A model generated the notes under the pieces. It was not told where the DNA came from. It did no database searches and saw only the letters and a program-made list of their open reading frames with translations. Shown in pieces: positions 16,957 to 25,622 of a stretch of 57,190 nt of DNA (positions are counted from its first letter, which is position 1; each line of letters begins with the position of its first letter). Source of the DNA: an uncultured Gammaproteobacteria bacterium (lineage in GTDB: Bacteria; Pseudomonadota; Gammaproteobacteria; CAISUE01); assembly GCA_903888615.1 (NCBI GenBank), contig CAISUE010000051.1:1-57190 (forward strand). The letters are read 5' to 3'. A program made the translations under genes and the position numbers.

Positions 16957-17634
16957 ATGCCTATCACCCCTTTTATCAAACTATTTAGTCAATCACCCCT
17001 GAGACCATTGCAAAAACATATGGCTGTGGCTTATGAAACGGCACAAGCCTTAGCCATTTTCTATGCTGAAACACAACAATTACACTGGGTGGAGGCTAAA
17101 ATATCACAACAAAAAATCATTCGCCTTGAAAATATCGCCGATGATTTAAAGCGTGAATTACGCACCCATTTGCCCAAAAGTCTTTTTTTACCTGTGGCAC
17201 GTGGCGATATTTTAGCGATGTTAAGTACTCAAGATAAAATCGCCAACCAAGCCAAAGATATCGCTGCTTTGATGCTGGGTCGGCAAATGGTCATTCCGGA
17301 ACCTTTACAAGTCAATTTCCGAACCTTACTGACACTCAGTTTAGCCACCTGTGAAAAAGCTAAATTAGCCATCGATGAATTTGATGAATTATTGGAATGC
17401 GGTTTTCGTGGCAGTGAATTGCAATTTGTTGAAACCATGATTGATGAATTGGAACGCTTAGAACACCAAACCGATGAAATCCAAGCTATCTTGCGTGAAC
17501 ATTTATTCAGTATAGAAAAATCACTGCCGCCCATCGATGTGATATTTCTTTATAAACTCATTGATTTTGTTGGCGCTTTAGCCGATCACGCCCACGATGT
17601 CGGTGGTAAATTACAAATCTTATTAGCCCGTTAA
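16957..17634 (+). CDS. DUF47/PhoU-like phosphate transport accessory protein
   Basis: 225 aa, almost entirely helical, of the DUF47 family (TIGR00153-type). These proteins resemble PhoU and are nearly always encoded directly before a PiT phosphate permease, as here with 17 bp between genes. They are thought to regulate the permease at the inner membrane. Two three-helix halves are visible, each with acidic patches such as DELERLEHQTDEI that could bind metal. The start at 16957 is an ATG with no better alternative nearby. Confidence 0.88.
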   Translation: MPITPFIKLFSQSPLRPLQKHMAVAYETAQALAIFYAETQQLHWVEAKISQQKIIRLENIADDLKRELRTHLPKSLFLPVARGDILAMLSTQDKIANQAKDIAALMLGRQMVIPEPLQVNFRTLLTLSLATCEKAKLAIDEFDELLECGFRGSELQFVETMIDELERLEHQTDEIQAILREHLFSIEKSLPPIDVIFLYKLIDFVGALADHAHDVGGKLQILLAR

Positions 17635-17651
17635 TTCACAAAGAGCTTGCC

Positions 17652-18911
17652 ATGGATCCTTTATTATTCGCCATAATCGTTGGTTGTGGTGTTGCTTTTT
17701 TAACCGCCTGGGGCGTTGGTGCTGCAGATTTAGCCAATATCATGAGCACTACCTTGAGTTCCAAAGCCGTTTCGGTTCGTGTAGCGATTTTGATTGCCAT
17801 CATTTTCGAAATAGCCGGAGCCATGTTTGGCGGCACTGAAGTCTCCCATACCTTGCAATACGACATCATCAATACCACCCAAATCAGCGATCCACGTGTT
17901 TTTATTCACGGCATGCTGGCAGTTTCGCTCGCCGGCGCTACCTGGATGTTAACCGCCAGCGCTTTAGGCCTGCCAGTATCCATTACGAATGCCATTGTTG
18001 GTGCTTTAGTAGGCTTAGGCTGGTCTGTCTTTGGCATCAATGCCATTCATTGGCCACATGTGATCCACATTGCCATCAGTTGGATCACCTCACCGCTATT
18101 ATCTGGCTTAATCGCTTATTTGATTTTCACCCATATTCAAAAGCAAATTTTCATGAAAACGCGACCAGATCGCTATATGGACCGCCATTTTCCATTTTAC
18201 TGTTTTGTCGTCGGCATTATTTTTTGTCATATGCTGTTATTTAAAATGCTCCATCATTACGATATCAACATCGGCCATAATGCTTCGCTCGCGCTGTCGA
18301 TTATTTCAGGTGCATTGATGGCCGTTTTTGGCATTTATTTGGGTAAAAACCATCCATCACCCGAAGTCAAAGACCGTCACGCTGCTTTTCACTATGTTGA
18401 AAAAAAATTCGGTATTTTAATGGGCTTTACCGCGTGTGCGATGGTTTTCGCCCACGGTTCTAATGATGTGCCGATTGCGATGGGCCCTTTGATCAATATC
18501 GTGAATACCTTCAATAAAGCTGATATCAAATTCATTCATTTGCCTTATTTAACCCATTCATTATTATTATTTGGCAGTATCTCCGTTATCATCGGTTTAT
18601 TGATGTACGGCCGTAAAGTCATTGCCACTGTCGGCTCTGGCATTACCGCGCTCACCCCCAGTCGTGCATTTGCCGCCACCATTGCAGCTGCTGGAACTGT
18701 GCTTGTCGCCACCAGCACTGGCATTCCGATTTCCGCCACCCAAACGTTAGTCGGTGGTGTCTTAGGCGTGGGTTTAGCGCGTGGTATCGGCGCTTTAAAT
18801 TTAACTGTGGTGCGTAATATTTTCATGTCTTGGTGCATTACAATTCCAGCGGCATCCTTATTAGCCATAGGGTATTTTTATGTACTGGATAATTTTGTGA
18901 CCGTTTTTTAA
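17652..18911 (+). CDS. PiT-family inorganic phosphate transporter
   Basis: 419 aa inner membrane protein with about ten helices. The duplicated PiT signature is present: GVGAADLANIMSTT near the N-terminus and FAHGSNDVPIAMGPL in the second half, with VSITNAIVGALVG and ISATQTLVGGVLG as the paired repeat motifs. It should import phosphate, probably as a metal-phosphate complex, by proton or sodium symport. The first signature has Ala in place of the usual Asn (GAAD rather than GAND), a mild departure. It is cotranscribed with the DUF47 gene. Confidence 0.93.
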   Translation: MDPLLFAIIVGCGVAFLTAWGVGAADLANIMSTTLSSKAVSVRVAILIAIIFEIAGAMFGGTEVSHTLQYDIINTTQISDPRVFIHGMLAVSLAGATWMLTASALGLPVSITNAIVGALVGLGWSVFGINAIHWPHVIHIAISWITSPLLSGLIAYLIFTHIQKQIFMKTRPDRYMDRHFPFYCFVVGIIFCHMLLFKMLHHYDINIGHNASLALSIISGALMAVFGIYLGKNHPSPEVKDRHAAFHYVEKKFGILMGFTACAMVFAHGSNDVPIAMGPLINIVNTFNKADIKFIHLPYLTHSLLLFGSISVIIGLLMYGRKVIATVGSGITALTPSRAFAATIAAAGTVLVATSTGIPISATQTLVGGVLGVGLARGIGALNLTVVRNIFMSWCITIPAASLLAIGYFYVLDNFVTVF

Positions 18912-19022
18912 CGGTACTATTTTACAGCGTATTTTCCTGATGACTCAGCTTAGAGACCAGCAATGAATGGGCTTTACCCCTATGAACGTCAATTTCATAG
19001 CCTTCTGTTTATGAATAACTAT

Positions 19023-19054
19023 CACGCGTTAAAAATGCGCGACTTTAACGCGTG
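19023..19054. repeat. 11-bp perfect inverted repeat upstream of the pilus ATPase gene
   Basis: CACGCGTTAAA (19023-19033) and TTTAACGCGTG (19044-19054) match exactly around a 10-nt loop. It lies 46 bp before the ATPase ATG and 112 bp after the phosphate transporter stop. No T-tract follows, so it could be an operator or leader hairpin as easily as a terminator. Confidence 0.65.
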
Positions 19055-19100
19055 GAATAATAACCATCAGCTAGACTAGCCATTTACTTGGTCGCTCATC

Positions 19101-20198
19101 ATGGCTAACACGCCTGCCTGGTCTATGCATTTTTCAGTCATTCCGTATCTCAATGACTTATTGCACGTTGCGGCCACCCAAGCCATTTCTGACATTCACC
19201 TTGAACCCATGACGGATCATTGGCAAATCCGCTGTCGACGTGATGGCTTATTATTTTTATATGAAACACTACCCATCGCTGCTGGCTTAAGTCTTTTAAG
19301 CCGCATTAAAGTCTTAGCCAATTGCGATATTGCTGAAAAACGTTTAGCACAAGACGGCAGCTTCCAAGATCCTGCTAGCCAACGTGATTTTCGTGTCAGC
19401 ACTTGCCCAACCATCCGTGGTGAAAAAGCTGTACTGCGTTGTCTTAATCCACAACAAAGCCAACTCAACTTGACGGATTTAGGCATGAGTCATGAGCAAT
19501 TCAACTTATTGCAAGCGATGCTCAACAAACCCAATGGCTTAATTATTGTAACTGGCCCCACAGGTTCAGGAAAAACCGTAACCTTATACAGTGCACTGTT
19601 GGCTTTACAAAATATCACGGTCAATATTGCTTCAGTCGAAGATCCTGTTGAAATTGCCTTACCCGGCCTTAATCAAATTCAAGTCAATCTCAAGGCAGGT
19701 TTAACGTTCAGTACGATTTTACGCACTTTATTACGGCAAGATCCTGATATTATCATGATCGGTGAAATGCGTGATTTAGCGACTATTGATATCGCCCTCC
19801 ATGCTGCGCAAACTGGTCACTTAGTATTATCGACCTTACACACAAATTCTGCCGCCGAGGCCATTATTCGCCTATTGCAAATGGGGGTGGCACCTTATCA
19901 ACTCAGCTCGAGCATTCGCTTGATTATTGCCCAACGCTTGATTCGAAAATTATGTGAACACTGTCAAGGGAAAATTTGTACTCAGTGCCAACAAGGTTAT
20001 ACAGGGCGAACTGGAATTTATGAATTATTGCCGATGACCGATGCCTTAAGTGCATTGATTGACCAACATCCTAACCGGCAGCAATTACAACAGTATGTTC
20101 ATGCTCAAGGCATCAAAACTTTATGGCAACATGGCTTAGAAAAAATCGCGCAAGGGCTTACGACAGAAACAGAATTGCGGCGAGTGGCTGAAGCATAA
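19101..20198 (+). CDS. pilB: type IV pilus / type II secretion assembly ATPase (PilB/GspE-like), short form
   Basis: 365 aa hexameric motor ATPase that drives pilin polymerisation at the inner membrane. Walker A is GPTGSGKT (152-159), the Asp box is near SVEDPVE (178-184), Walker B is PDIIMIGEMRD (215-225), and the His box is HLVLSTLHTN. A zinc finger is formed by Cys285, 288, 293 and 296, with a shortened loop. PilB and GspE are usually well over 450 aa; the N-terminal (GspE-II-type) domain is missing, as in the shorter HofB/ComG-type proteins. No pilC or pilD follows. It probably works with the PilM-PilQ operon at 44.9-48.1 kb. Confidence 0.85.
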   Translation: MANTPAWSMHFSVIPYLNDLLHVAATQAISDIHLEPMTDHWQIRCRRDGLLFLYETLPIAAGLSLLSRIKVLANCDIAEKRLAQDGSFQDPASQRDFRVSTCPTIRGEKAVLRCLNPQQSQLNLTDLGMSHEQFNLLQAMLNKPNGLIIVTGPTGSGKTVTLYSALLALQNITVNIASVEDPVEIALPGLNQIQVNLKAGLTFSTILRTLLRQDPDIIMIGEMRDLATIDIALHAAQTGHLVLSTLHTNSAAEAIIRLLQMGVAPYQLSSSIRLIIAQRLIRKLCEHCQGKICTQCQQGYTGRTGIYELLPMTDALSALIDQHPNRQQLQQYVHAQGIKTLWQHGLEKIAQGLTTETELRRVAEA

Positions 20199-20202
20199 GT
20201 GT

Positions 20203-20237
20203 CACTTCATGTGAGCTACAGCAGCTCACATGAAGTG
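20203..20237. terminator. 15-bp perfect inverted repeat between convergent pilB and gltX
   Basis: CACTTCATGTGAGCT (20203-20217) and AGCTCACATGAAGTG (20223-20237) are exact reverse complements with a 5-nt loop. The element fills nearly all of the 46-bp gap between two convergent genes, which suggests a two-way transcription stop. No T-run follows on either side, so it does not fit the standard intrinsic terminator. Confidence 0.6.
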
Positions 20238-20244
20238 CTGTACG

Positions 20245-21660
20245 TCAAGCTACTAGCGAACCAGCTGTATTCAATGCTGATTCTAAGCGTCCCAACGTCG
20301 CTGATCGACCTAAAGTTAGCAATAGCGCATAAATCGGCAAGCCATTATTGTCACCCGCAACCATAATGCGAATCGCTGGTCCTACTTTACCTAATTTCAA
20401 TTGATGTTCAAGCAAGACGCGCTCTAAACAATCCTGTAACGCCGTTTCTTGCCATGCCTCAGTATCGATGGCAATCAGCGCTTGGTAGAGCGCTTTCAAA
20501 GCGGTTAATGCTGCGCCATCGATTTTAGCACTCAAGAGTTGTTGCACCAGGGTGCTATCGGGTATTTCAAAAAAGAACCGGGCTTTTTCAGCCATTTCTT
20601 TTAAAGTCTTAACCCGTTCTTTGAGTAAATCATAAATAGCGCGTAATTCTGCTCCATGGCTTAAATCAACGTTTAATTCTACCAATTGCGCCCGCAATAA
20701 TGGCAACATAACTTGAGGATCGTTGGTTTTTAAATAATGCTGGTTTAACCATGCCAATTTTTCGGTATTAAAAGCTGCAGCGGATTTACTCAAATGATCT
20801 AAATCAAAGTAAGCTTGCATTTCAGTCATACTAAAAATTTCTTGATCGCCGTGGGACCAACCCAAACGGACCAAATAATTAAGCAACGCTTCGGGTAAAA
20901 AACCTTGGTCATAATATTCCATGACGCTGACTGCCCCATGACGTTTGGACAGTTTTTTACCATCGTCACCAAGGATCATCGGTAAATGGGCATAAATAGG
21001 AATTTTTGCACCCAAAGCATGCAGCATATTGATTTGCCGCGGGGTATTGTTTAAATGATCATCGCCACGAATCACGTGGGTGATTGCCATATCAGCATCA
21101 TCGACGACCACCGTGAAATTATACGTCGGAGTGCCATCGGTGCGAGCGATAATTAAATCATCAAGTTCACTGTTAGCAAACACGACTTGACCATGCACAG
21201 CATCGTCAATCACCACTGCACCTGTGAGGGGATTTTTAAAACGCACCACGAAAGGTCGATTCTGCCCAATGGCGTCTAAATCCCGACAACAATGGTCATA
21301 ACGCGGTTTTTCTTTAGCCTCCATTTGCGCTTCGCGCAAGGCATCAAGGCGTTCTTTACTGCAATAGCACCGATACGCATGACCTGTTTTAAGCCATTGT
21401 TCAATCACAGCATAATAACGATCGAAACGCTGCGTTTGATAAAATGGCCCTTCGTCACACGTTAATCCCAGCCACGCCATGCCATCTAAAATGGCTTGTA
21501 CCGCTTCAGGAGTTGAACGCTCTAAATCGGTATCTTCGATCCGTAAAATAAACGTGCCATGGTGCTTTTTAGCAAATAAGTAACTAAACAGTGCGGTACG
21601 CGCGCCACCCACATGTAAAAAACCCGTAGGACTCGGGGCAAAACGGGTACGAACAGTCAT
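20245..21660 (-). CDS. gltX: glutamyl-tRNA synthetase
   Basis: 471 aa class I aminoacyl-tRNA synthetase that charges tRNA-Glu. The HIGH-type motif is in APSPTGFLHVGGARTALF and the KMSKS-type motif in KKLSKRHGAVS. A zinc-like Cys set (RCYCSKE, HCCRDL) lies around residues 98-126. The anticodon-binding domain fills the C-terminal third. Length is normal. It is a single-gene unit, convergent with the pilus ATPase. Some bacteria have a second, non-discriminating copy; this sequence alone cannot exclude that. Confidence 0.95.
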   Translation of the reverse strand: MTVRTRFAPSPTGFLHVGGARTALFSYLFAKKHHGTFILRIEDTDLERSTPEAVQAILDGMAWLGLTCDEGPFYQTQRFDRYYAVIEQWLKTGHAYRCYCSKERLDALREAQMEAKEKPRYDHCCRDLDAIGQNRPFVVRFKNPLTGAVVIDDAVHGQVVFANSELDDLIIARTDGTPTYNFTVVVDDADMAITHVIRGDDHLNNTPRQINMLHALGAKIPIYAHLPMILGDDGKKLSKRHGAVSVMEYYDQGFLPEALLNYLVRLGWSHGDQEIFSMTEMQAYFDLDHLSKSAAAFNTEKLAWLNQHYLKTNDPQVMLPLLRAQLVELNVDLSHGAELRAIYDLLKERVKTLKEMAEKARFFFEIPDSTLVQQLLSAKIDGAALTALKALYQALIAIDTEAWQETALQDCLERVLLEHQLKLGKVGPAIRIMVAGDNNGLPIYALLLTLGRSATLGRLESALNTAGSLVA

Positions 21661-22092
21661 AGGAAACCCTTAAATTAGCAAATCTGCTTTTAAATAGGCT
21701 ATTATATACCGATGTGCACCCAGCACAGCTGATGTTAGCTGGTAAGTATCATGTTAATGTTTAATACCATTTAACTTTAAAAAACGAAAATTCAGTAGCC
21801 CGTGCTTATTCTTATACGGATAATGACCAACTCCGTTAATACGTGCCACCAGTTAGATCGCATGTTACTAAAAACCCTACGTTAACTTAAACCATAGCCC
21901 GAAGGGCTTAACGTTTATAGCCCAGGGTCAGCGCGAAGCGCGCAACCCTGGGGAAGGGGTATCGTATTAACAAGTTCTGAAGGAGCGAAAGAAAGGGTGA
22001 CTATTGAAATCAACAGCCTTTCGTTTTCAGTGCTCAGCAGAAGATAAGTATTTTGCTTAATTCATGAAACTAAAAAATAGCAGCCAAACTCA
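21661..22092. other. 432-bp intergenic region with a decayed repeat and cruciform
   Basis: No gene is seen. It should hold the divergent gltX and mnmE promoters, but no strong boxes stand out. At 21921-21952 CCCAGGGT pairs with ACCCTGGG around an inner GCGC-GAA-GCGC hairpin. The surrounding 21893-21960 (TAGCCCGAAGGGC..., CCCTGGGGAAGGGG) resembles repeat fragments found elsewhere in the window and is probably a member of the same dispersed family. Confidence 0.5.
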
Positions 22093-23484
22093 ATGAAGAC
22101 CCTATCATTACACCAAGACACCATTGCTGCTGTCGCAACCGCCCCCGGTATCGGTGGGGTGGCAATTATTCGTATTTCAGGACCTTTGGCTAGCGCTATT
22201 AGCATGAAAATTTGCCAAACACCCTTAAAACCCCGTTATGCTACTTTTGTGCCTTTTCTCAATACCGAAGGGGAATTATTAGATCGCGGCGTAGCGCTTT
22301 ATTTCCCCGGGCCGAATTCTTTTACTGGTGAAGATGTGGTGGAATTACAAGGCCACGGTGGGCCGGTTGTAGTTGATCTATTGCTAAACACGGTTTTAGA
22401 ACAAGGCGCTCGGATGGCGCATCCCGGTGAATTTTCAGAACGGGCTTTTTTAAATGATAAAATCGATCTCATTCAAGCTGAAGCGATTGCAGACCTTATC
22501 AACAGCCAAAGTATCCAAGCTGCTAGAGCAGCGGTGCGCTCCCTCGAGGGCGACTTTTCTAGCCAAATCACTACTTTAGTTACCGATATTATTTACGCCA
22601 GGATGTATGTCGAAGCCAGTATCGATTTCCCCGAAGAAGAAATCGATTTTTTAAGTGATGGCAAAGTATTAAATTTGATCGATGCCTTATTAGCGCAATT
22701 AGCCGTGATTAATGCAAGCGCTCACCAAGGGGTATTATTGCAAGAAGGTATCACCTTAGTTATCGCTGGCCGCCCTAATGCGGGTAAATCAAGCTTATTG
22801 AATGCCTTAAGTGGCAAAGACAGCGCCATCGTAACATCGATTGCCGGCACAACCCGCGATATTATCAAAGAGCACATTCAACTCGATGGTTTAGCTCTGC
22901 AATTGATCGATACGGCTGGTTTACGTGACAGTAGTGACCCTATTGAACAAGAAGGTATTCGACGAGCTAAAAATGCTATTAGCACGGCGGATCGCTTATT
23001 GCTGGTGATCGATGCCACAGAAACTGATGCATGCGCTATTGAAATTGCGTGGCGGGCGGCGAATGCACTCACCACAGAAGCTATTCCTTGCACCTTGATT
23101 TTAAATAAAATCGATTTGCTTAAACCCGAAGCGTTGGACTTATTGCGTGGCCAATTGCAGCATTTACCCAATACCACATTCATTGCTATTTCAGCCTTAA
23201 CTGGTCAAGGCTTTGAAATTTTGCGGCAACATTTAAAATCCAGCGCTTCGTTCACCCCGCAATCAACAGGATGCTTTAGTGCCAGACGGCGTCATTTAAA
23301 TGCCCTGGCTCGCGCCAAAAGCGCCATTGAAGCTTCGCGCGAACAATTAGTGATTGCTCAAGCCGGAGAATTAGTGGCGGAAGAATTGATGCAAGCCCAA
23401 CACGCCCTCAATGAAATCACCGGGGCATTTTCTTCCGATGATTTATTAGGCGAAATTTTCAGCAGTTTTTGTATTGGGAAATAA
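22093..23484 (+). CDS. mnmE: tRNA modification GTPase MnmE (TrmE)
   Basis: 463 aa. With MnmG it installs the 5-carboxymethylaminomethyl group on wobble uridine of certain tRNAs. The N-terminal tetrahydrofolate-binding domain starts IAAVATAPGIGGVAIIRISG and includes GEDVVELQGHGG. The central GTPase domain has G1 GRPNAGKSS, G2 TTRDI, G3 DTAG and G4 NKID. The C-terminus ends in the required FCIGK. In many gammaproteobacteria it follows yidC; here it stands alone. Confidence 0.97.
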   Translation: MKTLSLHQDTIAAVATAPGIGGVAIIRISGPLASAISMKICQTPLKPRYATFVPFLNTEGELLDRGVALYFPGPNSFTGEDVVELQGHGGPVVVDLLLNTVLEQGARMAHPGEFSERAFLNDKIDLIQAEAIADLINSQSIQAARAAVRSLEGDFSSQITTLVTDIIYARMYVEASIDFPEEEIDFLSDGKVLNLIDALLAQLAVINASAHQGVLLQEGITLVIAGRPNAGKSSLLNALSGKDSAIVTSIAGTTRDIIKEHIQLDGLALQLIDTAGLRDSSDPIEQEGIRRAKNAISTADRLLLVIDATETDACAIEIAWRAANALTTEAIPCTLILNKIDLLKPEALDLLRGQLQHLPNTTFIAISALTGQGFEILRQHLKSSASFTPQSTGCFSARRRHLNALARAKSAIEASREQLVIAQAGELVAEELMQAQHALNEITGAFSSDDLLGEIFSSFCIGK

Positions 23485-23524
23485 AGCTAAAAAAACTTTT
23501 AACTAGCACAGTTACTGCCGCTAT

Positions 23525-23869
23525 TTAGTGCAGATCGCTGTTCTTTAACCTGGCTGCTTCCATACGAATTTCTTCGATGCTCAATTCAGTAATATCAGCA
23601 ATAAAATTTTCATCAAGACCTTTGATCAGCATTTTACACGCATCTTCTAATTTAGCCATATGTATACCTTGCTGCATGCCCTGTTGCATACCTTGCTGCA
23701 TACCCTGTTGCATGCCTTCTTGGCGGAATGAATCAGCAATGGTGGTCATAAAATTTTCCCCTAAAATAGGCTGTAATTTGGCTTGAAATGCTTGCATTAA
23801 TCCTTGCCTGAATTCACTATCTTTGGATTCACACAGATACAAGAATACTGCCTCAATATAGCCGATATC
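23525..23869 (-). pseudogene. 5'-truncated Rpn-family nuclease remnant
   Basis: The frame matches residues 212-327 of the Rpn-like protein at 288-1271, starting at DIGYIEAVFLYLCESKDSEF. The catalytic N-terminal two thirds is missing, and the only available start is a TTG at 23842. Homology begins at 23869, just 11 bp from the stop codon of the neighbouring orphan gene, so a rearrangement at that point removed the 5' part. The MQQG-type repeat is expanded to four units. It is unlikely to make a working protein. Confidence 0.85.
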
Positions 23870-23880
23870 CTAATAACGGC

Positions 23881-25548
23881 TTATGCTTTGACTCCAGAAA
23901 CGGGGTAGCGTCGTTTAATGGGAGTTTCCTCAGCATTTTCATCCCCTTCTGCAAGAGAAGGTAATTGCTTCGCGGCATTAACAAGTGCTGCCACATAAGT
24001 TTTATTCTCGCTACTAAATGTCACCAATTGTTTAAATGTTATTGTTGGCGGTGCTTGCAATAAATAGCGCGGTAATTCATGAATGACATAAGCGAAGCAT
24101 TCCATAAAATCTTTTTTGTCTTGTGAACTCGGTTCATCGTCAAGACTGTCTAAACCTAAATTTTCTTTTTTACCGACTAACTTTTCTAAATCAATTTGAT
24201 TCTCTTGCATGATTATTTGAACAATTTTTTTATCAGTAACTGCTGCAGTGATTAATTGACAAATAAGAGTATAACGTTTCGACAATGAAATAGTTGAATC
24301 TGATAAAGGAAGCTCTCGTAAAGCTTGAATAGTAGCGATACATACAGGTGTTAAAACAACAGTCATTAATTGCGTTAATTTAGCTTCATAAGCATTTTTC
24401 ATTTCCTGAGAAAGCTTAGAATTTAACGCAATTTTACCATCAAGAGAGAATAAGTAATTAGCTTTTTCAGAAAAAATCATTGTCAATAAAACTTGATACT
24501 TTAATTGTTCTAATGCTGAAAACTTTTTATTATCATCAGATGGGCGTGATGATATTACGTTAGTTAAAGTGGAAGGAAAACAAGCATTAATACTTTCCGC
24601 TAATTCTGATTCTTCTGAGAATCCTAGTTGTTTTTTCTGTTCATTGACAATCTCACGTGTTTTTTTAGTGGGTTCCGTTATCGCAGCTGACAATAATGCA
24701 CAAACTAATCTTAACACTATCTGATTGCCATTCGTTTCAACTGAACCCTTAACAAGCTTACATAATTTGTCAATAACATACCAACGCATAGAGCTCAATA
24801 CTAATTTAAATGCTTTTTCTGTTTTAAGTACACCATTAGCTTTTTCAACGCCAGCTTGTTTTTGACTGGCATTACTTACACAACTCACACTAAACACAGA
24901 AGCCGCTACAGTAGGTTGGCTTCCAACACTTACATCATCTTTTGCCTGAGCCTCTTCAAGTTGACGATTTAATTCAATAAATTGCGAGTTTTTTTGTGCG
25001 AGCGCCTTTGTTAATGTTTCTACTTCTGCTTTTTTAGCCTTATCTGTAGTAGCAGCTAATTTTTCCTGAACCTCTTCAAGTTGACGATTTAATTCAATAA
25101 ATTGCGAGTCTTTTTGTGCGAGCGCCTTTATTAATGTTTCTACTTCTGCTTTTTTAGCCTTTTTTTCAATTATTCGTTGTTGTCTTTTCTGAAGTGTTAA
25201 AAAAAGAGCCTCAGAAATCACAAAAGAAAAATCCAACATCTCTTTATCAACCTCTTTTCCATCGGCACTTAGCAAATTAAAAAAATCGCTGAAAGTCAAA
25301 CGTTTTTGAGACTCGTTTAATTCTGTATTACTTGTTAAATTTAAATATTTTTGCTGCACAATAACCTTAGAATAAAGCTTACTCACATAAATCTCAACAT
25401 TAGCAGCTGTATAAGTGTTTACCGCCTCTAACTTTAAACCCACAATTTCACAATAGATTGATAATGGAATTTTAACTTTTGGCTCATTTGTTTTCTTAAG
25501 TTCAGTTTCTTCACTAGCTGCATTCATTGTACTGTGTTTGGTACCCAT
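23881..25548 (-). CDS. coiled-coil orphan protein, candidate Dot/Icm effector
   Basis: 555 aa; I recognise no family. Residues about 130-210 are a coiled coil made of a near-perfect 40-residue duplication (KKAEVETLIKALAQKDSQFI ... repeated), which comes from a 120-bp tandem duplication. The C-terminal half is helical. There is no signal peptide or membrane segment. The tail has acidic DENAEE about 15-22 residues from the end and Val at position -3, resembling the E-block and hydrophobic tail signals of Dot/Icm substrates; this is suggestive only. It is followed by an Rpn remnant and preceded by another orphan on the same strand. Confidence 0.75.
   Translation of the reverse strand: MGTKHSTMNAASEETELKKTNEPKVKIPLSIYCEIVGLKLEAVNTYTAANVEIYVSKLYSKVIVQQKYLNLTSNTELNESQKRLTFSDFFNLLSADGKEVDKEMLDFSFVISEALFLTLQKRQQRIIEKKAKKAEVETLIKALAQKDSQFIELNRQLEEVQEKLAATTDKAKKAEVETLTKALAQKNSQFIELNRQLEEAQAKDDVSVGSQPTVAASVFSVSCVSNASQKQAGVEKANGVLKTEKAFKLVLSSMRWYVIDKLCKLVKGSVETNGNQIVLRLVCALLSAAITEPTKKTREIVNEQKKQLGFSEESELAESINACFPSTLTNVISSRPSDDNKKFSALEQLKYQVLLTMIFSEKANYLFSLDGKIALNSKLSQEMKNAYEAKLTQLMTVVLTPVCIATIQALRELPLSDSTISLSKRYTLICQLITAAVTDKKIVQIIMQENQIDLEKLVGKKENLGLDSLDDEPSSQDKKDFMECFAYVIHELPRYLLQAPPTITFKQLVTFSSENKTYVAALVNAAKQLPSLAEGDENAEETPIKRRYPVSGVKA
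24944..25160. repeat. 120-bp tandem duplication inside the coiled-coil orphan
   Basis: Two copies of about 97 bp (24944-25040 and 25064-25160) are nearly identical, with a period of exactly 120 bp. Only a few substitutions separate them, including t/c in the run after GCGAG and g/a in CCTTTgTTAATG versus CCTTTaTTAATG. The low divergence points to a recent duplication that kept the reading frame. Confidence 0.9.
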
Positions 25549-25622
25549 GATTATTATCTCACTTTATTATTATTACGCGTTATCATTCAATTTTTTCATT
25601 TTTAAAACCGTACAAATAAAAT

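Noticed and set aside
23664-23717. Short tandem repeats considered as a CRISPR array
   Set aside because: Units are 12 bp, contiguous and coding-derived (MQQG), with no spacers.
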